Positions 29,257-38,029 are shown, counted from the stretch's first letter. The stretch: DNA of 64,000 nucleotides from Pseudomonas sp. N40(2020) (GCF_014472415.1 NZ_JACSZV010000002.1:62001-126000); one strand, 5' to 3'. Program-made: numbers and translations. Notes: a model not told the origin generated them from the letters alone.

Positions 29257-32088
29257 ATGTCCAACCGTGAAATATCCCGGCGCTCGTTCCTCCAGGGCGG
29301 GCTGGTGGCGGGTGTGAGCGTCACGCTCACGCCGCTCAGCAGTCAGGCGCTGGCTGCCTTGATGGAAAACAGCGTGACCGTGCCGTCCGAGAAGTGGCTC
29401 GGCAACAACGGCAAGGCGCGCCAGCGTAACGATGCCTTGTCTAAAGTCTGCGGCAGCAAAGTGTTTGCCCGCGACATCCGCTCCAAGGACATGCCGGGCT
29501 GGCCTGAGCAACAAGGCCACGCCATGCTGCTGAAAACCATCAAGGCCGACCGTATCTACGAAGGTTACGATCTGTCGTGGCTCGGCGCCGACTTGCAGCC
29601 TGATCGCATCGTCACCGCTGCCGACTTGGTCAAGGACGGCATCGTGTTTCCGGAAGAGCACGCGCCGGACCCTTTGCTGCCGGAAGGCAAGGTGCCGATG
29701 TTCATCGGTCAACCGGTGGCTATCCTTATCTGGAACGACTTCGAGCGTTTCCGTCAGGCTAAGAACAAACTCAAATTCAATGACAAGGCGATTCGTTACG
29801 GTGCTCAAGTGCCGTTCTACGAAGGCGATCCCTACGGCAGCTTCCGCTACGTGCGCGTCGGCGGCCCAACCTCTGCCGATGAAGACGAGTTCGCCAGCCT
29901 CAAGGACTCGATCCTGTTCCCGATGCTGAAAAACCGTCGCCCGGTGTGGAATTCACAGCCGAACCTGCACGGTAACCTGACCGAGCGGGGTCTGTTCTAC
30001 GCCGAGCGAATGAAGAAAGAGATCGACACACCACCGGACAACTGGCTGGTGTTCGACGAACGCTACAAGACCCCGTCGATCGAGCCTGCCGCCATGGAGC
30101 CGGATAACGGCAACGGTTGGTACGATCCGAAAACCAAGACTTTGCACTTCGTCGTGGCCACCCAGTGTCCACTGGAAACTGCGACCGAGACCGCGAAAAT
30201 GATCGGGCCGTCGCGATTCGGGCTGACCAATCTGAACATGCACCCCGGTTACACCGTGGGTTACGGTTCCAAAGACCACAACATCTTCGTCTACTACGCA
30301 GCCCTCGCTGCGCTGTATGGCGCCGGTGTGCCGGTGCGCTTGGCCAACGACCGTTACGAGCAGTTCCAGAGCGGCATCAAGCGTCACCCGTTCGACATCC
30401 GCTACCAGTTGGCCGTGGACAAGAATGACTACAGCTTCAAGATCTTCCGCGCCGAAATGAGCGTCGACGGTGGCGGTCGCATCAACTACAGCCCATCGGT
30501 AGCTGCGGTTGGCGCTACGGCGGCGCAGTCGATCTACTACATGCCGCAGAACGACTTGCAAGTCACCGCTTACCACTCCCGTGCTGTTGAGGCGGGTTCG
30601 ATGCGCGGTTACGGCACGCTGCAGAGCATGGCCTCGACCGAAATGATGGTCGACGAAATCGCCAATCGCCTCGGTGTCGACGCGATTGATCTGCGTCGCA
30701 AGAATGCTCTGCGTTCCGGCATGAAAAACACCCAGGGTGCGATCCCGGCCGGTGCCTTGCGCCTGCACGAAATTCTCGACAAGGCCTCGGTGCATGAAGT
30801 CTGGAAAAACCGCGACGCGATCAAGAAGCAGCGCGAAGCGGTCGATCCGGATAACTGGTACGGCGTTGGTTTCGCCATTTGCCAGAAAGACTTCGGCACC
30901 GGTTCCGAAGCGCCGATGGCCAGCATCGAATTCACCGCTGACGGTCGCATCACCTTGCGCCACATCGGCATCGAAATCGGCACCGGCATGTCTACTTCGC
31001 AAGCCCTGGTGGTCGCCGACTTCCTTGGCAGTCCCGCCCACGAAGTAAAGACGGGCGAAACCGAATGGAAGGAAATGCAGCTGATCACCAGCGGCAACCC
31101 ATACATCATGAGCCAGGCCGAGCAGGATAATCTGCTGCGCAATCCGCGTTGGGTTGGCAAGTTGGCTTCGGCGTCGTCGGCGACCAACTCGGCTTACTAC
31201 TTCAGCCACGCCACCCGCGAAGCGGCGCGTGTGTTGTTCAACCACGGCTTGTGGCCAGCGGCGCTGGATATCTGGCGTCAGGGCCCTTATGGCGGTCAGG
31301 CCAATCCTTATGTGGTGCGTCGCGAAGATGCGCATTGGGTTGACGGCAAACTCACCGCCAACGGCATGCAGCCGCTGAGCTTCGAGGAGCTGGCAAAGCG
31401 TGCTCACGAACGCGGTCTGGTCACGGGCGCCACGGTGCATGGTTTCAACCGTTGGAGCTGGGCCGAGGCCGAATACAGCATCGACGGCGTGAAAGAGCGT
31501 CTGCCGCTCGACGGTCTTGCGGTCAAATACGGCGACGGCGCACCGAAAGCCAAGCAGGCGCTGATGAGCACTGCCGGTTTCCACCTGCTGGATCGCCAGA
31601 ACATCAACTATCCGGTAACTCAACTGAACAACGCGGCGGTGACTTACTACAGCCCTGTGGCCACGTTGGTCGAGTTGAAGGTCAACAAAGGCTCGGCGGA
31701 AGTCGAAGTGCTCAACCACCATTCGTGGGTCGAATGCGGTCGTGTGCTGGTCGAAGAACTGGTCAAGGGTCAGCTCGAAGGCGGCATCGCCATGGGTATC
31801 GGTCACGCGCTGATGGAAGAAATGCCGCTGTACGAAGGTGGGCCAGGGGAGGGTGACTGGAACTTCAACCGTTACCGTCTGCCGATGGCGCGCCACGTCG
31901 CGGTGTGGAAGCAGACGGCGGAAATTCTGCCGCCGCTGTCGCCAAGCGACCCGTCCAAAGGCATTGCCGAAGTGGTGATGATCCCGGTGGTCGGTGCCAT
32001 CGGTAATGCCGTGGCACACGCCATTGGTAAACGTGTTCGCGATCTGCCTATCACTGCTGCGCGCATCAAGGAGGCCCTCAATGGCTAA
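29257..32088 (+). CDS. Molybdopterin-binding subunit of an exported xanthine-oxidase-family hydroxylase
   Basis: This 943-residue subunit starts with a twin-arginine signal (SRRSFLQGGLVAG, residues about 8-20), so it is folded with its cofactor in the cytoplasm and exported by Tat. The body matches the aldehyde oxidase/xanthine dehydrogenase large subunit of the isoquinoline 1-oxidoreductase (IorB) branch. Near the C-terminus GIAEVVMIP carries the glutamate expected to act as catalytic base at the molybdenum. The family hydroxylates N-heteroaromatics or oxidises aldehydes using water; the substrate here is unknown. The stop overlaps the start of the Fe-S subunit, and cytochrome and XdhC genes follow in one operon. 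Confidence 0.9.
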   Translation: MSNREISRRSFLQGGLVAGVSVTLTPLSSQALAALMENSVTVPSEKWLGNNGKARQRNDALSKVCGSKVFARDIRSKDMPGWPEQQGHAMLLKTIKADRIYEGYDLSWLGADLQPDRIVTAADLVKDGIVFPEEHAPDPLLPEGKVPMFIGQPVAILIWNDFERFRQAKNKLKFNDKAIRYGAQVPFYEGDPYGSFRYVRVGGPTSADEDEFASLKDSILFPMLKNRRPVWNSQPNLHGNLTERGLFYAERMKKEIDTPPDNWLVFDERYKTPSIEPAAMEPDNGNGWYDPKTKTLHFVVATQCPLETATETAKMIGPSRFGLTNLNMHPGYTVGYGSKDHNIFVYYAALAALYGAGVPVRLANDRYEQFQSGIKRHPFDIRYQLAVDKNDYSFKIFRAEMSVDGGGRINYSPSVAAVGATAAQSIYYMPQNDLQVTAYHSRAVEAGSMRGYGTLQSMASTEMMVDEIANRLGVDAIDLRRKNALRSGMKNTQGAIPAGALRLHEILDKASVHEVWKNRDAIKKQREAVDPDNWYGVGFAICQKDFGTGSEAPMASIEFTADGRITLRHIGIEIGTGMSTSQALVVADFLGSPAHEVKTGETEWKEMQLITSGNPYIMSQAEQDNLLRNPRWVGKLASASSATNSAYYFSHATREAARVLFNHGLWPAALDIWRQGPYGGQANPYVVRREDAHWVDGKLTANGMQPLSFEELAKRAHERGLVTGATVHGFNRWSWAEAEYSIDGVKERLPLDGLAVKYGDGAPKAKQALMSTAGFHLLDRQNINYPVTQLNNAAVTYYSPVATLVELKVNKGSAEVEVLNHHSWVECGRVLVEELVKGQLEGGIAMGIGHALMEEMPLYEGGPGEGDWNFNRYRLPMARHVAVWKQTAEILPPLSPSDPSKGIAEVVMIPVVGAIGNAVAHAIGKRVRDLPITAARIKEALNG

Positions 32089-32620
32089 CCGTCCGCTTCA
32101 ACTGACCCTTAATGGTCAATCCGTCGGCCCGGTGGACATCCCTGATGACCTGCCGATGATCGACTACTTGCACGAATACAAAAATCTCACCGGTTCGCGT
32201 CTGGGTTGTGGCCAGGGTATTTGCCACGCCTGCGTGGTGATCGTCGACAACCCGGACGGCACCAGCGAAGAAGTGCGCACCTGCATCACTGGCGCGCATT
32301 ACTTCGAAGGCAAAAAAGTCCGCACCATCGAAGGCCATGCGACCCGCGATGAGCAGGGACAGGTCACTGAGCTGAATCCGATCCAGCAACGCTTCGTCGA
32401 TGAATTCGCCTTCCAGTGCAGCTACTGCGCGCCGGGCTTCGTCAACGCCGCGACCGTTTTGGTTGAAAAGCTGCAACGCCAGCCGATCGTCAAAAGCAAA
32501 CTGGAACAAGTCATTGAGGACAGCCTCGGTCACCACGTCTGCCGTTGTACCGGGTACGTGCGTTACTACAACGCCACCCGCAACGTGTTAACCGATCTCG
32601 GCCTGGTCAAGGAGGGTTAA
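32081..32620 (+). CDS. 2Fe-2S subunit of the molybdenum hydroxylase
   Basis: This 179-residue subunit has the two-cluster fold of xanthine-oxidase small subunits. The N-terminal plant-type ferredoxin cysteines lie in GCGQGICHAC plus a later RTC. The C-terminal helical domain has CSYCAPGF and CRCTGY. It passes electrons from the molybdenum site to an outside acceptor, here presumably the cytochrome c encoded next. It has no signal peptide of its own, so it must travel with the Tat-bearing large subunit. It overlaps the large-subunit gene by eight bases. Confidence 0.93.
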   Translation: MANRPLQLTLNGQSVGPVDIPDDLPMIDYLHEYKNLTGSRLGCGQGICHACVVIVDNPDGTSEEVRTCITGAHYFEGKKVRTIEGHATRDEQGQVTELNPIQQRFVDEFAFQCSYCAPGFVNAATVLVEKLQRQPIVKSKLEQVIEDSLGHHVCRCTGYVRYYNATRNVLTDLGLVKEG

Positions 32621-32622
32621 GC

Positions 32623-33858
32623 ATGAAGCTTTTAATCACCCGCCTGACCCTGGCGGTCGGGCTGGCTGCGCCGGTACTTTTTGCCCATGCCGATGATCAG
32701 GTCAAGCGCGGCGAGTACCTTGCCCGCGCCGCCGACTGCATGGCCTGCCATACCGCGCCAGGTGGCGCGCCGTATGCTGGCGGCCTGCCGATTGTGTCGC
32801 CGTTTGGCACGATTTACGGCACCAACATCACTCCGAGCAAAGAGCACGGCATCGGTTTGTATACCGATGACGAGTTCTTCGCTGCGCTGACCGTAGGCAA
32901 GCGTCGCGATGGTGCGAACCTGTATCCGGCAATGCCGTATACCTCGTATCACTTGGTGCCGCGTGAAGATTCGGACGCGATTCATGCGTACCTGAAAACC
33001 GTCGAGCCAATCGAGAGAGCGGCTCCGGTCACCAGCCTCAGCTTTCCGTTCAACGTGCGTCTGGGCCTGATGGGCTGGAACATGATGTACGGCAAAGACG
33101 TGAAACTTGAGTCTGGCGAAGGCAAAAGTGAAGCCTGGAAGCGCGGGCAATACATGGTCGACGTCCTCGGCCACTGCGGCGAGTGCCATACGCCACGCGG
33201 CCTGCCGGGCGCGATGCAGATGGACAAACGCATGACTGGCGGCATCCTCAATGGCTATCTGGCGCCGAGCCTGCTGGCCACTGATCTGGCGGCGCGCGGC
33301 TGGAATCATCAGGACCTGAGCACGTTTCTCAAGCACGGCATGAGTGCGCAAGGGACGATGTTCAACGAGATGTTCCCGGTGTTCCACAACAGCACCCAGG
33401 GGCTGAACGACACCGATCTGGCAGCGATGGCCACCTTCCTGCTTGGCGATAAACCGCCGGCAGCCAAAGCACTGGTCGAAGTGCCAGTGGACAAGCTCAG
33501 CCCAAGCGCCCAGCGCGGCCGTCAGGACTACTTGAACGTCTGCGCCGGTTGCCACGCCGCTGGTGGCGAAGGCAAGCCGCACATTGCGGTGGCCATGCGT
33601 GGCAACACCACGCTGCGACTGGAAGATCCACGCAATCTGTTGCGCGTGATCGAAGATGGTATCGGCGAACAGAAGTTCGCCGGATTCGAGCACATGCAGC
33701 CGATGCCGGGTTTTGCCGATAAGTTGAGCCCCGAACAGCTGACTGATCTGCTGAACTACCTGCGACAAGGCTGGGGCGGTCAGTCCGGTGAACTGGCGGT
33801 GACCGAGGTGCAGAAGCTGCAAGCCGAAGCGCCGTCCATTGAGCACAAGGCGCACTGA
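32623..33858 (+). CDS. Tri-haem cytochrome c, electron acceptor of the hydroxylase
   Basis: This 411-residue protein has a Sec signal peptide (about 1-22, ending VLFAHA) and three haem-binding motifs, CMACH, CGECH and CAGCH, spaced as in the cytochrome subunits of membrane alcohol, gluconate and aldehyde dehydrogenases. It probably sits on the periplasmic face and links the molybdenum enzyme to the respiratory chain, replacing the FAD subunit used by cytosolic xanthine dehydrogenases. The start at 32623 has a GGAGG site and lies two bases after the preceding stop. Confidence 0.92.
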   Translation: MKLLITRLTLAVGLAAPVLFAHADDQVKRGEYLARAADCMACHTAPGGAPYAGGLPIVSPFGTIYGTNITPSKEHGIGLYTDDEFFAALTVGKRRDGANLYPAMPYTSYHLVPREDSDAIHAYLKTVEPIERAAPVTSLSFPFNVRLGLMGWNMMYGKDVKLESGEGKSEAWKRGQYMVDVLGHCGECHTPRGLPGAMQMDKRMTGGILNGYLAPSLLATDLAARGWNHQDLSTFLKHGMSAQGTMFNEMFPVFHNSTQGLNDTDLAAMATFLLGDKPPAAKALVEVPVDKLSPSAQRGRQDYLNVCAGCHAAGGEGKPHIAVAMRGNTTLRLEDPRNLLRVIEDGIGEQKFAGFEHMQPMPGFADKLSPEQLTDLLNYLRQGWGGQSGELAVTEVQKLQAEAPSIEHKAH

Positions 33859-33859
33859 C

Positions 33860-34831
33860 ATGCAGCATCTTGATCTACAAGTGGTGCGACGGGCACTGGA
33901 GTGGTCGGTGGCGGGGCGGCGAATCTGGCTCTGCACCGTGCTGACCACTTATGGCTCGGCACCGCGTGCGCCGGGTTCGCTGCTGGCAGTGAATGATGGC
34001 GGACTGTGGATCGGGTCGCTGTCCGGCGGTTGCGTCGAGGAGGATTTTCTCGAGCGCGTCGCCGAAGGTGCGTTTCTCGATTCGGTCAACGTGGTGCGCT
34101 ACGGCGAAGGCGACGATCCGCGTTCGCGGGTCAGCCTGCCCTGTGGCGGCATTCTCGATGTGCTGGTAGAGAAATTTGACGCTGACTGTGTTGTGCAGGC
34201 GCATTTGCGTGAACTGGAGTCGGCGCTGCTTGGTCAGCGTCGGCTGATTCGTGAGGTCGATCTGGCCAGTGGTGCGCGCAGTCTGTTTGCTGACCGTGAG
34301 CAGGGTGCGCGGATCGAGCGTGAGATCGATCGGGTGCGTATCCGTGTCGGCGCGGCGCAGCGCTTGTTGCTCGCCGGGTATTCCAGCGTGGCGCAGGCGT
34401 GTGCCGAGTTTGCCGTGGGATTGGGCTTCGAAGTGATTCTCTGTGACCCGCGCGATGAAGTGCTTGAAGGCGTGGTTCTCAATGGTGTGGAGATTCGTCG
34501 GCAACTGCCGTCGGTGTTCATTGCCGACGGTGGTTGCCACCGCGACACGGCAGTGGTGGCACTGACCCACGATCCGCGCATCGACGATCTGGCGATGATG
34601 GAAGCGGTACGCACCGAGGCGTTCTACATTGGTGTCATGGGTTCGCAGCAGACATCGCAGAAGCGCTTCGAGCGTTTGCGTCGTATTGGCGGGTTGGGGG
34701 AGGGCGAGTTGGCGCGGATTCATGCGCCGATTGGTCTTAACCTCGGCAGCAAGACGCCGGCAGAGATTGCCTTGGCAGTGCTTGCTGACATCCTGCGAAT
34801 TCGTAGCGGGATTGCTCGTGATCAGCTCTGA
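33860..34831 (+). CDS. XdhC/CoxI-family molybdenum cofactor insertion protein
   Basis: This 323-residue cytoplasmic protein has an N-terminal XdhC domain (TTYGSAPRAPGSLLAV, SLSGGCVEEDF) and a C-terminal XdhC Rossmann-like domain (from about 165). XdhC-type proteins bind molybdenum cofactor, promote its sulfuration and deliver it to xanthine-oxidase-family enzymes. Here the target must be loaded before Tat export. It follows the cytochrome gene directly, and a shared terminator closes the operon. Confidence 0.9.
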   Translation: MQHLDLQVVRRALEWSVAGRRIWLCTVLTTYGSAPRAPGSLLAVNDGGLWIGSLSGGCVEEDFLERVAEGAFLDSVNVVRYGEGDDPRSRVSLPCGGILDVLVEKFDADCVVQAHLRELESALLGQRRLIREVDLASGARSLFADREQGARIEREIDRVRIRVGAAQRLLLAGYSSVAQACAEFAVGLGFEVILCDPRDEVLEGVVLNGVEIRRQLPSVFIADGGCHRDTAVVALTHDPRIDDLAMMEAVRTEAFYIGVMGSQQTSQKRFERLRRIGGLGEGELARIHAPIGLNLGSKTPAEIALAVLADILRIRSGIARDQL

Positions 34832-34849
34832 CAGTGTTTCACTCTCAAT

Positions 34850-34877
34850 AAAAGGCCGCTTTTCCAGCGGCCTTTTG
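34850..34877. terminator. Bidirectional terminator between xdhC-like gene and puuB
   Basis: AAAAGGCCGC and GCGGCCTTTT arms with T runs readable on both strands, between convergent genes. Confidence 0.85.
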
Positions 34878-36161
34878 TTACATTCCAAACTTGTCGCGCA
34901 GTCCGTAATACCAAGCGCCTAGCGCTGCAAACGGTGTGCGCAACATTTGTCCGCCTGGGAACGGGTAGTGCGGCAGATCAGCGAACGCATCAAAACGCTC
35001 GGCCTGACCACGCAATGCCTCGGCCAACACCTTGCCGGCCAGATGCGTATAAGTCACACCATGGCCGCTGCAGCCTTGCGAGTAATAGATGTTGTCACCC
35101 AAACGCCCAACCTGAGGCAAACGCGACAGCGTCAGCAGGAAATTTCCTGTCCAGGCGTAGTCGATCTTCACGTCCTTGAGCTGCGGAAAGGCTTTGAGCA
35201 TTTTCGGGCGGATGATTGCTTCGATGTTGGCCGGATCCCGTGCGCCATAAACCACGCCGCCGCCGAAGATCAGGCGCTTGTCGCCCGTCAGGCGGTAATA
35301 ATCGAGCAAGTAGTTGCAGTCCTCGACGCAGTAGTCCTGAGGCAGCAGGGTCTTTGCCAGTTCATCACCCAGCGGCTCCGTGGTAATCACCTGGGTGCCG
35401 CACGGCATGGATTTGGCTGCCAGCTCCGGCACCAGATTGCCGAGGTAGGCGTTGCCGGCGACGATGATGAATTTGGCTCTGACCTTGCCTTGCGGTGTAT
35501 GCACGACCGGGTTTGCGCCGCGCTCGATGCGCACGGCGGGCGATTGCTCATAGATAGTGCCGCCGAGGGATTCAACGGCGGCCGCTTCGCCGAGCGCCAG
35601 GTTCAGTGGATGTATGTGGCCACCGCTCATGTCGAGCATCCCGCCGACGTATTGATCGCAGGCGACCACTTCGCGAATACGGCGCTGATCCAGCAACTCT
35701 AATTGCGTGTGGCCGAAACGCTCCCACAGGCGTTTCTGAGATTCCAGATGGCCCATTTGTTTTGCTGTCAGTGCGGCAAACACGCCCCCGTCCTTCAGAT
35801 CGCACTGAATGTTGTACTTGGCTACGCGTTCGCGAATGATCCGCCCGCCCTCAAAAGCCATCTGCCCGAGTAGTTGCGCCTGTTTAGGGCCAACGGTACG
35901 CTCGATCACGTCGATGTCGCGGCTGTAGCTGTTGACGATCTGGCCACCATTACGGCCCGACGCGCCGAAACCGACCTTGGCCGCTTCCAGTACGGTCACG
36001 CGAAAACCGTTTTCCAGCAGGAACAGGGCGGAGGACAGCCCGGTATACCCGGCGCCAATCACACAGACGTCGGTCTCCACATCATCCTGCAAGGCCGGAC
36101 GTGGCGGTACGGCATTGGCCGACGCGGCGTAATAAGACTCTGGGTAAAGGGTATTCGCCAT
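34878..36161 (-). CDS. puuB: Gamma-glutamylputrescine oxidase (PuuB-like flavoprotein)
   Basis: This 427-residue DAO-family oxidase has an FAD-binding fold at its N-terminus (VCVIGAGYTGLSSAL near residue 32). It matches E. coli PuuB closely throughout, for example LEAAKVGFGASGRNGGQ, SYSRDIDVIE, SGGHIHPLNLA and LPHYPFPGG. PuuB oxidises gamma-glutamylputrescine in putrescine breakdown. No other puu gene is nearby, so it is transcribed alone. In pseudomonads several paralogues exist, so the exact polyamine substrate is inferred. Confidence 0.88.
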   Translation of the reverse strand: MANTLYPESYYAASANAVPPRPALQDDVETDVCVIGAGYTGLSSALFLLENGFRVTVLEAAKVGFGASGRNGGQIVNSYSRDIDVIERTVGPKQAQLLGQMAFEGGRIIRERVAKYNIQCDLKDGGVFAALTAKQMGHLESQKRLWERFGHTQLELLDQRRIREVVACDQYVGGMLDMSGGHIHPLNLALGEAAAVESLGGTIYEQSPAVRIERGANPVVHTPQGKVRAKFIIVAGNAYLGNLVPELAAKSMPCGTQVITTEPLGDELAKTLLPQDYCVEDCNYLLDYYRLTGDKRLIFGGGVVYGARDPANIEAIIRPKMLKAFPQLKDVKIDYAWTGNFLLTLSRLPQVGRLGDNIYYSQGCSGHGVTYTHLAGKVLAEALRGQAERFDAFADLPHYPFPGGQMLRTPFAALGAWYYGLRDKFGM

Positions 36162-36303
36162 CCTGCAGCCTCTGTTTAATATATTTTACGAGTGCGCCGA
36201 TCCTACCCGAGTTGAAAAACCTCCGCCAGCCACCGGAAAATCTTCTTCTCTGGCCAGAAATTAAATATTTTGCATATTCATAGGGTTAGGTGAAAAAAAG
36301 GTG

Positions 36304-36331
36304 TTGACACCCCTCCGGAATTCCGTAGAAT
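36304..36331 (+). promoter_or_regulatory. Promoter of tRNA-Val (GAC)
   Basis: TTGACA (36304-36309) and TAGAAT (36326-36331) with a 16-base spacer, followed by a GC-rich discriminator and the tRNA 14 bases later. Confidence 0.85.
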
Positions 36332-36344
36332 GCCGCCTCACAGC

Positions 36345-36421
36345 AGGCACGTAGCTCAGTTGGTTAGAGCACCACCTTGACATGGTGGGGGTCGTTGGTT
36401 CGAGTCCAATCGCGCCTACCA
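36345..36421 (+). tRNA. tRNA-Val (GAC)
   Basis: A 77-base cloverleaf with anticodon loop TTGACAT (GAC), GGTTCGAGTCC T-arm and encoded CCA. The acceptor arms AGGCACG / CGCGCCT pair except for one A-C mismatch at position 5:68 (36349 with 36413). Confidence 0.95.
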
Positions 36422-36450
36422 AACAAAATCCGCTCTGCTGGGCGGTCTAG

Positions 36451-36481
36451 AAGGGCTCACCGAAAGGTGGGCCCTTTTTTG
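36451..36481 (+). terminator. Terminator of tRNA-Val
   Basis: GGGCTCACC-GAAA-GGTGGGCCC hairpin followed by six T. Confidence 0.9.
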
Positions 36482-36613
36482 TTGTCTGCGATTTTAAATC
36501 TCTTTCAAAGCTCTTCGTTTCGCTCCCTTCTGATGTATTGGTTTGGGCGAGTACCGCTGTTTTTCGATGTAGATCGCTCGGAACTGAAAATTTCAACGGG
36601 TCGACTTTTTCGT

Positions 36614-36782
36614 CCATTAAATAGTGTTGATATTTAATGGCTTACGGATGTTACGAACCAACCGGTTATCAAAAAATCGTTGTTACCGATCGTGGAATTC
36701 AGTAACATCTGCCCCGCGTTCACCACCACGGTTTATGCATTTTTAAATCCCAAGCTTCCATCAGCTGCTTGGGATTTTTTTT
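36614..36782 (+). ncRNA. Possible small RNA unit
   Basis: Between two clear terminators lies about 170 bases with no convincing reading frame. It opens with a perfect 9-base inverted repeat, CCATTAAAT-N9-ATTTAATGG (36614-36640). It ends in a strong Rho-independent terminator (36745-36782). An orphan terminator so far from any upstream gene suggests a separate transcript. I do not recognise a known RNA family, and no promoter is clear. Confidence 0.35.
36745..36782 (+). terminator. Strong terminator of unassigned transcript
   Basis: AAATCCCAAGC and GCTTGGGATTT arms (11 base pairs) are followed by a run of T. The nearest upstream annotated gene (tRNA-Val) already has its own terminator at 36451. 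Confidence 0.85.
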
Positions 36783-36902
36783 GCCTGCGATTTGGCTTTC
36801 GCAGTGCTTCTCTTTGTTCCTGCGATCCTGTGCGGGCAAATCCGTACTTTTTCAGCTACTACTGACTGGCCGAATTCCAACCCTTTCCAAAGGAGTGTGT
36901 CG

Positions 36903-37358
36903 ATGCTGGTTCACTGGTTTCTAGCGGCTATTCATCTACTGGCTTTTGCCTTGGGCTTTTGGGCCGTGCTGACGCGCGCAGCGGCGTTCAGTCGCTTGGC
37001 GGCCGGCACGGGGGAGGCCGGGCGGGTTTTGCTTGCCGATAATCTATGGGGCGTTTCTGCGTTGATTCTGCTTGTGACGGGTGGGATGCGGGCGTTCGGC
37101 GGATATGAAAAGGGCACTGACTATTATCTTCATCAGCCACTGTTCCATCTGAAGATGACGTTGTTTGTGCTTATTCTGTTGATAGAGCTTGCGCCGATGA
37201 TCACGTTGGTCAAATGGCGGATTGCCTCAGCGCGGGGTGCGGCGTTCGATACCGGGCGTGCAAAGCTGTACGCACGAATCAGTCATGTCGAGGCATTGCT
37301 GCTGGTGCTCATGGTGGTAGCCGCCACAGGTATGGCGCGTGGCGTGACATTCGCTTAG
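36903..37358 (+). CDS. DUF2214 family membrane protein
   Basis: This 151-residue protein has four hydrophobic helices (about 3-22, 47-63, 83-102 and 126-145) and is nearly all membrane. The sequence FHLKMTLFVLILLIELAPM and the overall size match DUF2214, small inner-membrane proteins distantly like the CopD group. The start has an AAGGAG site. It stands alone, so the function is unknown. The following 226 bases show no gene. Confidence 0.8.
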   Translation: MLVHWFLAAIHLLAFALGFWAVLTRAAAFSRLAAGTGEAGRVLLADNLWGVSALILLVTGGMRAFGGYEKGTDYYLHQPLFHLKMTLFVLILLIELAPMITLVKWRIASARGAAFDTGRAKLYARISHVEALLLVLMVVAATGMARGVTFA

Positions 37359-37584
37359 CAGAGCAAATTCCCTGCGCTCTATCGGAAACGTCCGACAGCC
37401 AGCCTTGGGAATGGCGGGTAGTATCGGGCGGCAACTGGGGATGGGGTACAGCAATGAATCGGAAGGGGATTCGCGTGTCAGGCGCCGTGCCCAGCAGAGT
37501 GGGGAGCGGATGGCGATACGGCGCGTGAATCTTTAGCCAGTCATTACACGAGGCAAACGAACTGGCTACTGACTGCGAGGCGTT

Positions 37585-37779
37585 TCAGGGAGTTTGTGGC
37601 TTGTCCGGAGCGGTCAGGCCAGCCTGAATGCGCTGGTAAATCTCTTCACGGTGCACCGCAACGTTCTTCGGGGCATTGATGCCAATTCGTACTTGCTGGC
37701 CGCTAACGCCCAGGATAGTGATAGTAATGTCATCACCAATATTTATGCTTTCACCGACTTTGCGGGTGAGTATCAGCAT
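37585..37779 (-). CDS. rsmE: CsrA-family RNA-binding regulator RsmE
   Basis: This 64-residue CsrA protein ([16 protein letters not shown]...) is the RsmE type of fluorescent pseudomonads rather than RsmA: it lacks the RsmA-like N-terminus and ends in [10 protein letters not shown]. It forms a beta-strand-swapped dimer that blocks ribosome sites containing GGA, repressing secondary metabolism and exoproducts until Gac-controlled small RNAs sequester it. The conserved [14 protein letters not shown] and REEIYQRI segments include the RNA-contacting arginines. The start is the ATG at 37779 with an AGGAG site; the frame continues upstream but without a better site. Confidence 0.93.
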   Translation of the reverse strand: MLILTRKVGESINIGDDITITILGVSGQQVRIGINAPKNVAVHREEIYQRIQAGLTAPDKPQTP

Positions 37780-37795
37780 GGTCTTCTCCTTGATT
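37780..37795 (-). promoter_or_regulatory. Candidate RsmE binding site at its own ribosome site
   Basis: The mRNA reads TCAAGGAGAAG just before the start codon, close to the CsrA/RsmE consensus CANGGANG, with GGA at the Shine-Dalgarno. This suggests autorepression, which is known for RsmE. Confidence 0.5.
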
Positions 37796-38029
37796 GCTTT
37801 GTAGGGCACCTGATTCAGACAGTGCAGAGGTCGGTGGTACGTATAGATTAGTGCGAAGTCTCATGGTTTGGGTGCCTCTTTCTGACGCGCAGATGCGGCA
37901 TTAATTCCCAGGGCGTAACTATACAGAGGCTGCAATCATCAATCTCGTTGTTTTGTGCCCATTTTGCGGGGCTCGCGAAGTATTTATGAATGATAAGATC
38001 GCCGCTTTGAGATTTCCGAGGAAAGCGTT

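Noticed and set aside
29953..32019. A 688-residue antisense frame within the molybdenum hydroxylase gene
   Set aside because: No ribosome site or recognisable motif; the plus-strand protein is well supported throughout.
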